Assembly: GCA_963705285.1 (NCBI GenBank)
Contig: OY970066.1
Span: 4,650,001-4,714,000 of the forward strand
DNA: 64,000 nucleotides
Reading direction: 5' to 3'
Origin: JACMLD01 sp963705285
Lineage (GTDB): Bacteria; Bacteroidota; Bacteroidia; Chitinophagales; Chitinophagaceae
The position numbers and the translations under genes are program-made. Numbering within the stretch: position 1 is the stretch's first letter; every line of letters begins with the position of its first letter. Below the pieces are notes generated by a model. It searched no databases. It worked only from the letters and a program-made list of their open reading frames with translations, and was not told where the DNA came from. Below are positions 33,697-43,877 of the stretch, one piece after another.

Positions 33697-36120
33697 ATGC
33701 TGACAAATTATTTTAAGATTGCGCTCAGAAACCTGCTGAAGTACCGGTTTATCTCTTTTATCAATCTTTTTGGGCTCACGGTGGGCCTTACCTGCTGTTT
33801 ACTTATCACCACCTTTATTATTAATGAACTGAGTTACGACCGCTACAATGCAAATGCCGCCAATGTATACCGCATTACACGCAGTTTCAACAACCAGGAT
33901 GGCGTGGTATCATTACACCTCGGTACTGTATCTCCCCCATTCGGTTATTACCTCCCCGGCGATTTTCCGGAAATAAAAAAACTGACCCGACTGTTAGACA
34001 ATGGCCTTAGTTCATTCAGGTATAACGACAAACTGATCAACGAAGACCATATGTTTTTTGCAGATGAAAACCTGTTCAGTGTTTTTTCTGTAAAAATGCT
34101 GAAGGGAAATCCTGCTAATGCACTTACTGATCCGTACAATGTGATGATGACTGAAGAAACTGCCAAAAAATATTTTGGCAACGAGGATCCCATGAACAAG
34201 GTAATCCGGTACAATAATCAAATCAATCTGAAAGTATCCGGCATTTATCAGCCGTTTCCCGCCAATGCCCATGTACACCCCAACATGATGGTATCGTTCA
34301 ACACCATGAAAGATTCGCTGGTGTATGGCGAAGAAGGTCTCCGTACCAACTGGGGCAATAACTCTTTTTTTACTTACTTACTGCTTCCCCCTGGTTACGA
34401 TTCTAAAAAAATGGAGGCACGCTTTCCTGCGTTTCTTGATAACCATATGGCCGGGCAATATGGTGGCAAACAGCCATCCAAATTCACCAAACTGTCATTG
34501 CAAAAACTTACAGACATCCACCTTTATTCGCACACGGACTATGAAGCGGAAGCCAACAGCGACATAAAAAGAGTATATGTTTTTGCAGCCATTGCATTTT
34601 TTATCTTACTGATTGCCTGCATCAATTACATGAACCTGTCTACAGCGCGTTCTGCATTGCGTGCGCGCGAAATTGGCATACGCAAAGTAATCGGGGCAAG
34701 AAAGAAAGAACTGATTATACAATTCCTGAGTGAATCTGTGTTGTTATCGTGGCTGGCCATCCTGCTGGCCATTGGGTTGCTCTTTGTAACCATTCCATGG
34801 CTGAATAAAATGACAGAGCAACAGTTATCTGTTAGCATGCTTTTAAAATGGCAGGTGCTGGTACCCGTATTCCTGGCGCCATTTGTAGTAGGCATTGTGT
34901 CGGGCATTTATCCTGCTTTATTTATGTCTGGCTTTCAACCCATCAAAACATTAAAGGGTTTGTTTAAACCTGGCGGCGGAAGCATATCATTCAGAAAAGT
35001 GTTGGTGGTAACGCAGTTTTCTATTTCTATTATTTTAATTATCACAACGGCCGTGGTGTTCCGCCAGTTGCATTACATGCAGCAAAAGTCGCTGGGTTTT
35101 AACCGCGACCAATTGGTGATAATGAATTACACCAACGACTTAAGCAAAAACTACGAAGCCTTCCGGAATGAATTATTGTCTGATGCCAATTTTAAAGACG
35201 TGGCACGGTCAAGTCGCATACCCAGCGGCAGGTTGCTGGATAATATGGGCGCTGCTACCCTCTCGGGCGATTCTATGAAACCCACTACTACCGACATTAA
35301 ATTTGTGGCGATTGATTATGATTTCATTCCAACTTTTGGGATGACACTGAGCGCGGGCAGAAATTTTTCAAAAGAATTCGGCACTGATACCGCCAGTTTT
35401 ATATTGAACGACCTGGCAGCAAAATCACTTGGCTGGTTGCCAGGCGATGCAGTGGGCAAAGACTTTAAATACGGGGGCACAAGAGGTCATATTATAGGTA
35501 CAGTAAAAGATTTTCATTTTGAAAGCCTTCACCAGCCCATCGTGCCCATGATTTTTGTAATGATGCCGCCTTCTCAAAGTTATTTCAACGACCTGTCTGT
35601 AAAAATAGCGGGCAAAAACCTGCCCGTTGCCATGGCCCAACTGGAAAAAACATGGCGAAAATTTGCACCGGAAACGCCGTTTCAGTCTGCATTTCTCGAC
35701 GAAAGGTTTGATGCATTGTATAAATCTGAACAGAAACAGGGAAACATATTTACCGTGTTTGCGGGCATTGCTATTCTGATTGCCTGTCTGGGACTATTTG
35801 GCCTGTCTGCATTCACCATTACACAGCGGGTAAAAGAAATTGGCATCCGTAAAGTGCTGGGGGCAAGTACAGGCAGTATTGTAAGCCTGTTGTCAAAAGA
35901 GTTTTTAAAACTGGTGGGTATTGCCGCAGTAATTGCTTTTCCGGTGGCGTGGTATGTAATGCATAACTGGCTACAGGATTTTGCGTACCGGATCAGTATG
36001 CCGTGGTGGATTTTTATACTGGCGGGTATCATTGCAGCCGTAGTAGCGCTGGCAACCATTAGTTTCCAGGCTGTCAAAGCTGCATTGAGCAACCCGGTTA
36101 AGTCGCTGCGCGCTGAATAG
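33697..36120 (+). CDS. FtsX/MacB-type permease 2
   Basis: 807 residues. Start MLTNYFKIALRNLLKYRFIS; first helix FINLFGLTVGLTCCLLITTF. Periplasmic core 1 has AKKYFGNEDPMNKVIRYNN and a distinct opening (ITRSFNNQDGVVSLHLGTVS). First coupling motif RAREIGIRKVIGARKKEL, second RVKEIGIRKVLGASTGSI; tail SNPVKSLRAE. The FtsX helices read FFILLIACINYMNLSTA (Y variant shared with permease 4). The 148-bp upstream gap has no ATPase or promoter of clear TAnnTTTG type, so expression from upstream is plausible. Confidence 0.93.
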   Translation: MLTNYFKIALRNLLKYRFISFINLFGLTVGLTCCLLITTFIINELSYDRYNANAANVYRITRSFNNQDGVVSLHLGTVSPPFGYYLPGDFPEIKKLTRLLDNGLSSFRYNDKLINEDHMFFADENLFSVFSVKMLKGNPANALTDPYNVMMTEETAKKYFGNEDPMNKVIRYNNQINLKVSGIYQPFPANAHVHPNMMVSFNTMKDSLVYGEEGLRTNWGNNSFFTYLLLPPGYDSKKMEARFPAFLDNHMAGQYGGKQPSKFTKLSLQKLTDIHLYSHTDYEAEANSDIKRVYVFAAIAFFILLIACINYMNLSTARSALRAREIGIRKVIGARKKELIIQFLSESVLLSWLAILLAIGLLFVTIPWLNKMTEQQLSVSMLLKWQVLVPVFLAPFVVGIVSGIYPALFMSGFQPIKTLKGLFKPGGGSISFRKVLVVTQFSISIILIITTAVVFRQLHYMQQKSLGFNRDQLVIMNYTNDLSKNYEAFRNELLSDANFKDVARSSRIPSGRLLDNMGAATLSGDSMKPTTTDIKFVAIDYDFIPTFGMTLSAGRNFSKEFGTDTASFILNDLAAKSLGWLPGDAVGKDFKYGGTRGHIIGTVKDFHFESLHQPIVPMIFVMMPPSQSYFNDLSVKIAGKNLPVAMAQLEKTWRKFAPETPFQSAFLDERFDALYKSEQKQGNIFTVFAGIAILIACLGLFGLSAFTITQRVKEIGIRKVLGASTGSIVSLLSKEFLKLVGIAAVIAFPVAWYVMHNWLQDFAYRISMPWWIFILAGIIAAVVALATISFQAVKAALSNPVKSLRAE

Positions 36121-36274
36121 TAAGATGTCTGCCTGCTTGCAGGCAAGTGGGCGACCCGATTATGGAACGCGGATTTTTATGATTGTGCTGATCTGTCATG
36201 ATAAAATAAAAAGCGGCAATTTGTTATGCTATTAAATCAGCGATAATCACATCAGACATCAGACATTTAAGAAT
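36121..36274 (+). repeat. Module A/B fragment and short GACATCA heptads
   Basis: A shortened module A, TGCCTGCTTGCAGGCA (36130-36145), begins 10 bp after the permease 2 stop and is followed by a B fragment TTATGGAACGCGGATTTTTA. At 36249-36269 come heptads ACATCAG, ACATCAG, ACATTTA, ending 5 nt before the permease 3 ATG. Confidence 0.75.
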
Positions 36275-38647
36275 ATGATAAAAAATTACCTGCTTGTTGC
36301 GCTGAGAAATCTTAAACGAAACAAAGTGTTCTCGTTTATTAACCTGCTGGGGCTGGCCCTGGGTATGGCCTGCAGCCTGTTGATTATTTTTTGGGTGCAG
36401 GATGAGCGCAGCATGGACGCCTTTCATAGTAACAAAGACCGGTTGTACAATATTTATGAGAACCAGTTTTTTGATGGAAAGATTTCGTCTGGATACTATA
36501 CGCCGGGTTTGCTGGCGCAGGAACTCAAAAAGAAAATTCCGGAGATTGAAAAATCAATCGACTGGCAGATGTATGGTGATAGGCAGACTTTCCAGGTAGG
36601 CGACAAAATAGTAAAGGAAGAAGGCAGTTCGGCAGATGCAGATTTCTTTAGCATGCTCAGCTTTCCTTTGCTGGCAGGCAAAGCTGCCACGGCATTGAAT
36701 GATCCCAGTTACATTGCCATTTCCAGGAAGATGGCCGGCCATTTCTTTGGGAGTCCTGCTGAAGCACTGGGAAAAATGATCCGATACGAAAACAAGAAAG
36801 ATTTCAAAGTAATGGCCGTGTTTGAAGACATGCCCAATAACTCCAGCTATAAATTTGATTTTGTACTCAACTGGTTTCATTTCCTGGAAGAAAACAGCTG
36901 GGCAAAAGACTGGGGTAACAATGGCCCGGCCACCAGTATTATGCTGCGGGCAGACGCCAATCCTGCATTGGTAGCTGCCAAAATCAAAAAGTTTTTGGAT
37001 GGCTACAACAAAGAACAGGATAAAACATTCCGAATAGAATTGGCTATGCAGCGATTTGATGAGCTGCACCTGCACAGCAATTTTAAAAACGGACAGGTTA
37101 GCGGTGGACGGATAGAATATGTGCGACTCTTCAGCATTATTGCTATTTTTATTATGCTGATTGCCTGTATCAATTTCATGAATCTTACAACGGCCCGTTC
37201 TGTAAAACGAGCGAAAGAAATTGGCATCCGCAAAGTGGTGGGGGCTTTACGGGGTATTCTTATCAGGCAGTTTATTGGTGAGGCCATGTTGTTAACCTTT
37301 CTGGCCACCGTTATTGCCCTAGTGCTGACAGTGCTGATGCTGCCTGCCTTCAACAGTCTTACCAGCAAAGAGATTGCCTTCCCATTTCAAAGTGCGGTAT
37401 TTTGGGCAGAGCTGGTTGCATTGATTGCGGTAACCGGTTTTATATCAGGCAGCTATCCTGCATTGTTCCTTTCATCATTCAATCCGGCTACTGTTTTAAA
37501 GGGCACGCTCAAGTTTAGCGCGGGTGCAGCATTATTTCGCAAAGGCCTGGTAGTATTCCAGTTTGTACTTTCTATTGTGCTGATCATCGGCACCATCATT
37601 GTTTCTAAACAGGTGCGGTATATACAAAATAAAAATTTGGGCTTTGATCGTGAAAGCCTTATCTACGTGCCCGTTGAAGGGGATCTCAGGCAGAAATATA
37701 CCTTGTTTAAAGAACAGGCATTACACATGCCCGGTATAAAGCTGGTGACCAGGATGACGGAAACCCCTACCGGTCTTGGCAGCAATACCGGCGGCGTAGA
37801 TTGGGATGGCAAAGACCCGGCAACCCGCCCCATGTTTACACAGGCATCTGTTGGGTATGATTATGTAAAAACAATGGGCATTAAGCTGGCACAGGGGCGC
37901 GATTTCTCCAGGGAATTTGGTACAGACTCCGTGAACTATATTATAAACGAAGCCGCCCTCCGCAGGATTGGCTATAAAGATCCTATCGGTAAGCGTTTAA
38001 CTTTTTGGGGAACCAAAGGCGCTATTGTAGGTGTCATCAAAGACTTTCATTATCAATCGTTGCGTGCACCTATTGAACCGCTGGTGCTGCGCCTTCGCGA
38101 TAAAGAAGACTGGGGCACGATACTCGTGAAAACTGAAAAAGGAAAAACAAAAGAAGCGCTGGCCAACCTCGGGCAGTTATGCAAAACCCTTAACCCGCAA
38201 TTTCCATTTACTTATTATTTCGCAGATGAAGAATTCAATAAACTGTACAAAAGCGAATCGGTGATAGACAAGCTTTCAAATTATTTTGCTTTTCTGGCCA
38301 TATTTATTTCATGTATGGGGCTTCTGGGATTGGCCATGTTTACGGCAGAACAACGAACCAAAGAAATTGGTATTCGCAAAGTGCTGGGCGCCAGTACAAC
38401 CGGTTTGTTTGCATTAATGTCGAAAGAGTTTTTACAACTGGTCATTATTGCATTAATTATTGCAGCGCCGCTGGCATGGTGGGCAATGAGCAGCTGGTTG
38501 CGCGATTACGAATACCGCACCGATATCAGCTGGTGGGTATTTGCAGTAGCAGGCGTGCTGGCTATTGCGATTGCATTGGTTACCGTAAGTTTCCAGGCAA
38601 TTAAGGCAGCGCTGGCCAACCCGGTAAAATCGCTTCGCGCAGAATAA
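36275..38647 (+). CDS. FtsX/MacB-type permease 3
   Basis: 790 residues. First helix FINLLGLALGMACSLLIIFW; core 1 opens LYNIYENQFFDGKISSGYYTP, close to permease 1, and contains GHFFGSPAEALGKMIRYEN in the MacB_PCD position. Coupling motifs RAKEIGIRKVVGALRGIL and RTKEIGIRKVLGASTTGL. Second core has the shared GAIVGVIKDFHYQSL. Tail ANPVKSLRAE. Its ATG follows a GACATCA heptad tract. Together with permease 1 it forms a likely sister pair that is not adjacent, separated by permease 2. Confidence 0.93.
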   Translation: MIKNYLLVALRNLKRNKVFSFINLLGLALGMACSLLIIFWVQDERSMDAFHSNKDRLYNIYENQFFDGKISSGYYTPGLLAQELKKKIPEIEKSIDWQMYGDRQTFQVGDKIVKEEGSSADADFFSMLSFPLLAGKAATALNDPSYIAISRKMAGHFFGSPAEALGKMIRYENKKDFKVMAVFEDMPNNSSYKFDFVLNWFHFLEENSWAKDWGNNGPATSIMLRADANPALVAAKIKKFLDGYNKEQDKTFRIELAMQRFDELHLHSNFKNGQVSGGRIEYVRLFSIIAIFIMLIACINFMNLTTARSVKRAKEIGIRKVVGALRGILIRQFIGEAMLLTFLATVIALVLTVLMLPAFNSLTSKEIAFPFQSAVFWAELVALIAVTGFISGSYPALFLSSFNPATVLKGTLKFSAGAALFRKGLVVFQFVLSIVLIIGTIIVSKQVRYIQNKNLGFDRESLIYVPVEGDLRQKYTLFKEQALHMPGIKLVTRMTETPTGLGSNTGGVDWDGKDPATRPMFTQASVGYDYVKTMGIKLAQGRDFSREFGTDSVNYIINEAALRRIGYKDPIGKRLTFWGTKGAIVGVIKDFHYQSLRAPIEPLVLRLRDKEDWGTILVKTEKGKTKEALANLGQLCKTLNPQFPFTYYFADEEFNKLYKSESVIDKLSNYFAFLAIFISCMGLLGLAMFTAEQRTKEIGIRKVLGASTTGLFALMSKEFLQLVIIALIIAAPLAWWAMSSWLRDYEYRTDISWWVFAVAGVLAIAIALVTVSFQAIKAALANPVKSLRAE

Positions 38648-38898
38648 TGTGCTAATGTGCTAATGTGGAAACCTGCCTGCCGGCAGGCAGGTGTGTAAAT
38701 GCCTCGACGCGGTGTATGGAACGCAGAATTTCATGATTGTGATGATTGAAAATGATTTTTGTTGCAATAACGACTGTAGGTGCTGGCCTTGCCCCAGCCA
38801 GATAAATGAAAACGACGATAAATCAGACATCATCACATCAGACATCAGAGATTGACATCAGAGATTGAAATCACATCAGAAATCAGAAATAAAAAACT
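38648..38898 (+). repeat. Composite palindromic repeat copy and degenerate heptads
   Basis: Module A CCTGCCTGCCGGCAGGCAGG at 38672-38691, B (GACGCGGTGTATGGAACGCA and after), and a degenerate C (CTGTAGGTGCTGGCCTTGCC plus CCAGCC, about 38775-38800). From about 38825 ACATCAG-type heptads lead to the permease 4 start but lose register in the last 20 bp. Confidence 0.8.
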
Positions 38899-41286
38899 AT
38901 GCTAAAAAACCTGCTGCTGGTTGCCATCCGCAACTTTAAAAGAGATAAAGGCTATAGCCTGTTGAACATCCTCGGGCTCACCATTGGCATAACGTTTAGC
39001 CTTTTTCTTATTTTCTATATTAAAGATGAGCTGGCGTACGATCGCTACCATAAAAAAGCAGACCGCATCTACCGTGTCAACTCTTTCATCAAAGAGAAAG
39101 ACAAGGAAATGATGAACTGGGCTATTACCCCGTTTCCGCTGGGGCCCGCCGTAGCAAAAGACTACCCTGAAGTAGAAGAAGCCGTGCGGTTTGTAGGTAA
39201 CGGCCGTACTATGTATAAAAATGGCGAGCTGCGCTTTTATGAAGACAAAGTGTATTATGCAGACAGTAATGTTTTCAGGGTATTCACCTACCCTTTTATT
39301 GAAGGCGATGTGAATACCGCTCTGGTGGCGCCCAATACAATGGTATTGACAAAATCAGTAGCAGAAAAATATTTTGGTAAAAACAAAAGCTATGTTGGTA
39401 AAACATTGCTGAACGACAAGGGAGATATCTATAAAATAACCGGCGTGATACAGGATGTACCGAAGAACTCGCATCTCCTCTTTAATGTATTGGTATCAAG
39501 AAATTCATTGCCACCAGACTATGCCAATAGTTGGGGCAATTTTGGTTTTTATACGTATGTTTTATTAAAGCCTAATACCAGCGCGGCCGCATTTGAAAAA
39601 AAATTGTTGCCCATGTACGACAAGTACCTGGCACCCATATTTGCGCAGTATAGTATAAAGATAAGACTGGGCGTACAACCGGTTACCGCCATCCACCTTC
39701 ATTCAGATATGGCCAATGAGCCCGAAGAACTGGGCAGCATTTCCTATATTTATATTTTTGCTGCGGTGGCGCTGTTCATGCTTATCATTGCCTGCATCAA
39801 TTACATGAATCTTACCACGGCCAGGTCGGCCCGGCGCGCAAAAGAAATCGGTATCCGCAAAGTAACCGGTTCAACCAAAACACAATTGATTGCACAGTTC
39901 CTGGTAGAATCTACGCTCACCGCTTTTTTTGCATTGCTGTTAAGCATAGGGTTGATTGCGTTGTTCCTGAATATGTTCAATGCCATTTCGGGTAAATCCA
40001 TTTCGTTTTCATCGCTGCTAGAGCCAGGTACATTTATGATTCTGTTGGCCATTGTTGTATTTGTTGGGCTGGTGGGCGGCAGTTACCCCGCCTTTTACCT
40101 CTCCGCTTTTAACCCTGTCAGCATATTAAAAGGTAGCCTCTCTAAAAGCTCCAGCAATGTAGTGTTGCGCCGCGTGTTGGTGGTGGTACAGTTTACCATT
40201 TCCATGATTATGCTTATTTGCACCTGGGTAGTGTATGGCCAGCTACAATACCTGCGCAATAAAGACCTGGGTTTTGATAAAGCACAGGTAGCCTCGCTGG
40301 TAGTAAACGCCAACAACGATGTACGCGGCAAAATACTGGCATTTAAAAATGACATCAGGAGTAACCCGCATGTACTCTCTGCCAGTTCTGCCCAAAGCAC
40401 GCCTGGTGGACAAAACATCAGTTTCAATTTGTTTTCTGTTGAATCAAAAAATGGCTTTGTTGAAAAAGGCGTGGATTGTTATAGCGTTGACGAAGATTAT
40501 TTTAAAACATTGGGGATGCAAATAAAAGCGGGCCGTAATTTTTCAGGTCCCGGCGATACACTGCGCAGCATTGTAGTGAATGAAAACATGGTAAAATACT
40601 TTGGATGGAGCAACCCGTTGGGAAAACGCGTTCGGTTTCCGGGTGACACCAGTAAATTTTACCTGGAAGTAGTGGGCGTGGTAAAAGATTTCAACCAAAA
40701 ATCATTGTATAATCCTATTGCCCCGCTTATCTTATTTTACCGGCCTAACAGCAATAACATACAGGTAAAACTGGATGGTAAAAATATGGCAGCCTCCATT
40801 GCCGGCCTTGAAAAAGCATGGAGAACCTATTTCCCTGAGCTACCTTTTCAATATACTTTCCTGGATCAGGATTTTGATTCGCAATATGCGGCGGATCAAA
40901 AAAGAGGTAAAATATTTACCACTTTTTCTGTGCTTACTATTATTATTACCTGCCTGGGACTGCTGGGCCTGATTGCATTTACTACCCAGCAACGGCAAAA
41001 AGAAATCAGCATTCGCAAAATTATGGGTGCCGGTGTAGCACAAATTATTCCATTGATCACAACCAATTTTATTGTGCTGGTAGGCATCTCGTGTTTAATT
41101 GCATTTCCGGTAGCATATTTATTCATGGACAAGTGGCTAAAGATATTTCCGTACAACACCGGGTTGGGCGTTACGCCGTTTCTGTTGTCTGCACTCACCG
41201 TATTATTCATCACCCTGCTAACGGTTATCTTTCATACGGTGCGCGCAGCACTGGCCAACCCGGCAACGAATTTGAGAACGGAATGA
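38899..41286 (+). CDS. FtsX/MacB-type permease 4 (divergent second coupling motif)
   Basis: 795 residues. First helix YSLLNILGLTIGITFSLFLIF; core 1 with AEKYFGKNKSYVGKTLLND. The first coupling motif is normal in form, RAKEIGIRKVTGSTKTQL, but the second is EISIRKIMGAGVAQII and the following helix TTNFIVLVGISCLIAFPVA differs from the others. The tail is also the most different, ANPATNLRTE in place of ANPVKSLRxE. These are the places expected to touch the ATPase, so this member may couple differently or be degrading. The second core keeps VVGVVKDFNQKSL. Confidence 0.92.
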   Translation: MLKNLLLVAIRNFKRDKGYSLLNILGLTIGITFSLFLIFYIKDELAYDRYHKKADRIYRVNSFIKEKDKEMMNWAITPFPLGPAVAKDYPEVEEAVRFVGNGRTMYKNGELRFYEDKVYYADSNVFRVFTYPFIEGDVNTALVAPNTMVLTKSVAEKYFGKNKSYVGKTLLNDKGDIYKITGVIQDVPKNSHLLFNVLVSRNSLPPDYANSWGNFGFYTYVLLKPNTSAAAFEKKLLPMYDKYLAPIFAQYSIKIRLGVQPVTAIHLHSDMANEPEELGSISYIYIFAAVALFMLIIACINYMNLTTARSARRAKEIGIRKVTGSTKTQLIAQFLVESTLTAFFALLLSIGLIALFLNMFNAISGKSISFSSLLEPGTFMILLAIVVFVGLVGGSYPAFYLSAFNPVSILKGSLSKSSSNVVLRRVLVVVQFTISMIMLICTWVVYGQLQYLRNKDLGFDKAQVASLVVNANNDVRGKILAFKNDIRSNPHVLSASSAQSTPGGQNISFNLFSVESKNGFVEKGVDCYSVDEDYFKTLGMQIKAGRNFSGPGDTLRSIVVNENMVKYFGWSNPLGKRVRFPGDTSKFYLEVVGVVKDFNQKSLYNPIAPLILFYRPNSNNIQVKLDGKNMAASIAGLEKAWRTYFPELPFQYTFLDQDFDSQYAADQKRGKIFTTFSVLTIIITCLGLLGLIAFTTQQRQKEISIRKIMGAGVAQIIPLITTNFIVLVGISCLIAFPVAYLFMDKWLKIFPYNTGLGVTPFLLSALTVLFITLLTVIFHTVRAALANPATNLRTE

Positions 41287-41475
41287 ATGTTATTAAGAAT
41301 GTAGAATTAAGAGTTATGAATTAAGAGTTATGAATTATGAGTTGAGTTCCTACAAGAGAAACATGGAAACATAATTAAGAATTAAAAATTGACGACCCTA
41401 TAACAATAAGCGCGCATAACAAATCCGAAAAAGCACACAACAATCAACACTTATCACTCAAAACAGTAAGCAGCC
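41287..41475 (+). repeat. AATTAAG heptad tract
   Basis: AATTAAG, AGTTATG, AATTAAG, AGTTATG, AATTATG, AGTTGAG run in register from 41305 to 41346; a shorter piece (AATTAAG, AATTAAA, AATTGAC) follows at about 41373-41393. No promoter is clear. Confidence 0.75.
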
Positions 41476-43857
41476 ATGCTAAAAAATTATTTTAAAATTG
41501 CCTTCCGTAACCTCTGGCGCCACCGCACATTTTCATTTATCAATATTATGGGGCTTACGGTAGGGCTCACTGCATTCTTTCTGATATTTATGTATGTTAA
41601 GTTTGAATTGAGTTACGAAGATTTCAATACAAAAGCAGACCGGATATACAGGATAGTAACCGATCTTAAAACGCCGTCTGAAACCATTAACACCAGCGGC
41701 CCGGCCTGGGCGGTAGGCCCCAATATAAAAGATGAATTTGCCGAAGTGGATGCCTTTGTAAGGGTAAGTGGCAGCAGCCTGCTGGTAAGAAAAGACGATA
41801 TCAAATTCCAGGAAGACAATGCCATGTTTGCAGATTCTGCTTTCTTCCGGGTATTTGATTTTAAGCTATTAAAGGGCAATCCACGTACCGCACTGAAGGA
41901 ACCGCTCAGCATAGTATTTACAGAAACGGCCGCCAAAAAATATTTTGGCAACAAAGATCCCATGGGGCAAACATTGTTATTGACGGGCGATGCGCAGGCG
42001 GCGAAAGTTACCGGTGTAATGGCAGATATGCCGGAGAACTCGCAGATAAAGGCAGATATGCTGGTATCTATGACCACGCGTACACTAAGACCTGGTAACA
42101 ACCTGGACAGCCAATGGGCAAACTATGGCAACAGAACGTTTGTTTTGCTAAAGCCGCAGACCAATGTAAAAGCGCTACAGGCAAAACTACCTGCGTTTCT
42201 TGAAAGAAGAAACGGATCGGAAATGAAAGAACTGCAAATGTTTCCAACGCTTATTTTTGAACCGCTGCGAAGCGTTTACCTCTACTCTACCCGCGATGGA
42301 AGCAAAACCGGTAATAGTAACAATGTGTATATTTTCTCCATCATAGCCATATTCATACTCGTAATTGCCTGCATCAACTTTGTTAACCTTACCACGGCAC
42401 GTTCTGCCGAAAGGGCCAAGGAAGTAGGCATCCGCAAAGTGGTAGGCGCTGGCAAGGCACAACTGGCCAAACAATTTATAGGCGAAAGTGTGCTCATCTG
42501 CCTGATAGCATATGTATTGGCTGTAATAGCCACTGCGTTGCTGTTATCGCCATTCAACCAGCTGTCTGGTAAAATCATCAGCACGGGTATTTTTAAACAC
42601 GGTTCATACCTGCTGATACTACTGGGCATTGCCGTATCAATTGGTGTACTTGCGGGCATCTATCCTGCATTGGTTTTATCTTCTTTTCAACCGGTAAAAG
42701 TGCTTAAAGGTCGCTTTGCTACCGGCACCAAAGGAACATTTTTACGCAAAGGCCTCGTAGTTGCACAGTTCACCATATCCATTGCACTCATCATAGGTAC
42801 CATTGTAGTATACTCTCAAATGAAATACATGCGTACCCAGGATCTGGGTTTCAACAAAGATCAGAAACTGATTATTGATACCCATGGCGATCCTGCCAAG
42901 AACACCCTTAAACAAACCGTGGCAGGTTTGCCCAATGTTGTTTCTGTTTCACTAACCGGCAGTGTACCGGGTGGCGGCAACCCCGGTGCTTACTCGCAGG
43001 TGGAAAACCGCAAAGGTGATATGCAGATTGCTAACCTTGATCTGTACTTTACCGATTTTGATTACATACCGCAATACAAAATAAAGATGGTAGCCGGCAG
43101 GGCTTTTTCTAAAGAAATGGGAACCGATACCACCCAGGCAATGATACTCAATGAAACGGCCGTAAAATCGTTTGGGTACAGCTCTCCAGAACAGATCATC
43201 GGTAAAAAATTTGACCAATGGGGACGCAAAGGAAATATCATTGGCGTAATGGAAGATTTTCATTTCCGTTCGTTACGGGAGGTAATTAAACCGCTGAGCA
43301 TGCGGATTGAGCCAGACGGTTGCGGTTTCCTTTCAGTAAACATTAGCGCATCCAATGTGCCGCAAACAATTGCCGCAATAGAAAGCAAATGGAAATCTTT
43401 GATACCCAACCGCCCGTTCAATTACTTTTTTCTCGATGAATTTTTCGACAAACAATACCGCAGTGAGGTGAGGTTTGGAAAACTGTTCCTCAACTTTGCT
43501 TTGCTGGCCATTTTTATTTCTTGCCTGGGTTTACTGGGCCTTGCATCTTACAGCACCATGCAACGCACCAAAGAAATTGGTATCCGTAAAGTGATGGGTG
43601 CCTCGGTAGGCGGCATCGTAAACTTGTTATCCAAAGACTTTTTAATACTCGTATTGATTTCATTTGTATTGGCAGCGCCTATTGCCTGGTACAGCATGCA
43701 CAACTGGTTAAAAGACTTTGCTTACCGTATTCCTATCAACTGGTGGGTATTTGCGCTGGCAGGCATTATTGCGGTGGTGATTGCGCTTGCCACCATCAGC
43801 TTTCAGGCCATCCGGGCGGCACTGGCCAACCCGGTTAAATCATTGCGAACTGAATAA
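41476..43857 (+). CDS. FtsX/MacB-type permease 5
   Basis: 793 residues. First helix FINIMGLTVGLTAFFLIFMY; core 1 opens YEDFNTKADRIYRIVTDLKT and carries AKKYFGNKDPMGQTLLL. Coupling motifs RAKEVGIRKVVGAGKAQL and RTKEIGIRKVMGASVGGI; tail ANPVKSLRTE. Second core includes IIGVMEDFHFRSLREVIKPLS. It ends 20 bp before permease 6, the closest spacing in the run, so the two are certainly co-transcribed and may be made in equal amounts. Confidence 0.93.
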   Translation: MLKNYFKIAFRNLWRHRTFSFINIMGLTVGLTAFFLIFMYVKFELSYEDFNTKADRIYRIVTDLKTPSETINTSGPAWAVGPNIKDEFAEVDAFVRVSGSSLLVRKDDIKFQEDNAMFADSAFFRVFDFKLLKGNPRTALKEPLSIVFTETAAKKYFGNKDPMGQTLLLTGDAQAAKVTGVMADMPENSQIKADMLVSMTTRTLRPGNNLDSQWANYGNRTFVLLKPQTNVKALQAKLPAFLERRNGSEMKELQMFPTLIFEPLRSVYLYSTRDGSKTGNSNNVYIFSIIAIFILVIACINFVNLTTARSAERAKEVGIRKVVGAGKAQLAKQFIGESVLICLIAYVLAVIATALLLSPFNQLSGKIISTGIFKHGSYLLILLGIAVSIGVLAGIYPALVLSSFQPVKVLKGRFATGTKGTFLRKGLVVAQFTISIALIIGTIVVYSQMKYMRTQDLGFNKDQKLIIDTHGDPAKNTLKQTVAGLPNVVSVSLTGSVPGGGNPGAYSQVENRKGDMQIANLDLYFTDFDYIPQYKIKMVAGRAFSKEMGTDTTQAMILNETAVKSFGYSSPEQIIGKKFDQWGRKGNIIGVMEDFHFRSLREVIKPLSMRIEPDGCGFLSVNISASNVPQTIAAIESKWKSLIPNRPFNYFFLDEFFDKQYRSEVRFGKLFLNFALLAIFISCLGLLGLASYSTMQRTKEIGIRKVMGASVGGIVNLLSKDFLILVLISFVLAAPIAWYSMHNWLKDFAYRIPINWWVFALAGIIAVVIALATISFQAIRAALANPVKSLRTE

Positions 43858-43877
43858 AAAAAATCATACCGCTAACT

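Noticed and set aside
36240..36272. GACATCA heptads as a classical tandem operator of a named regulator
   Set aside because: Other dialects occupy the same position in other genes, which argues against one sequence-specific repressor.
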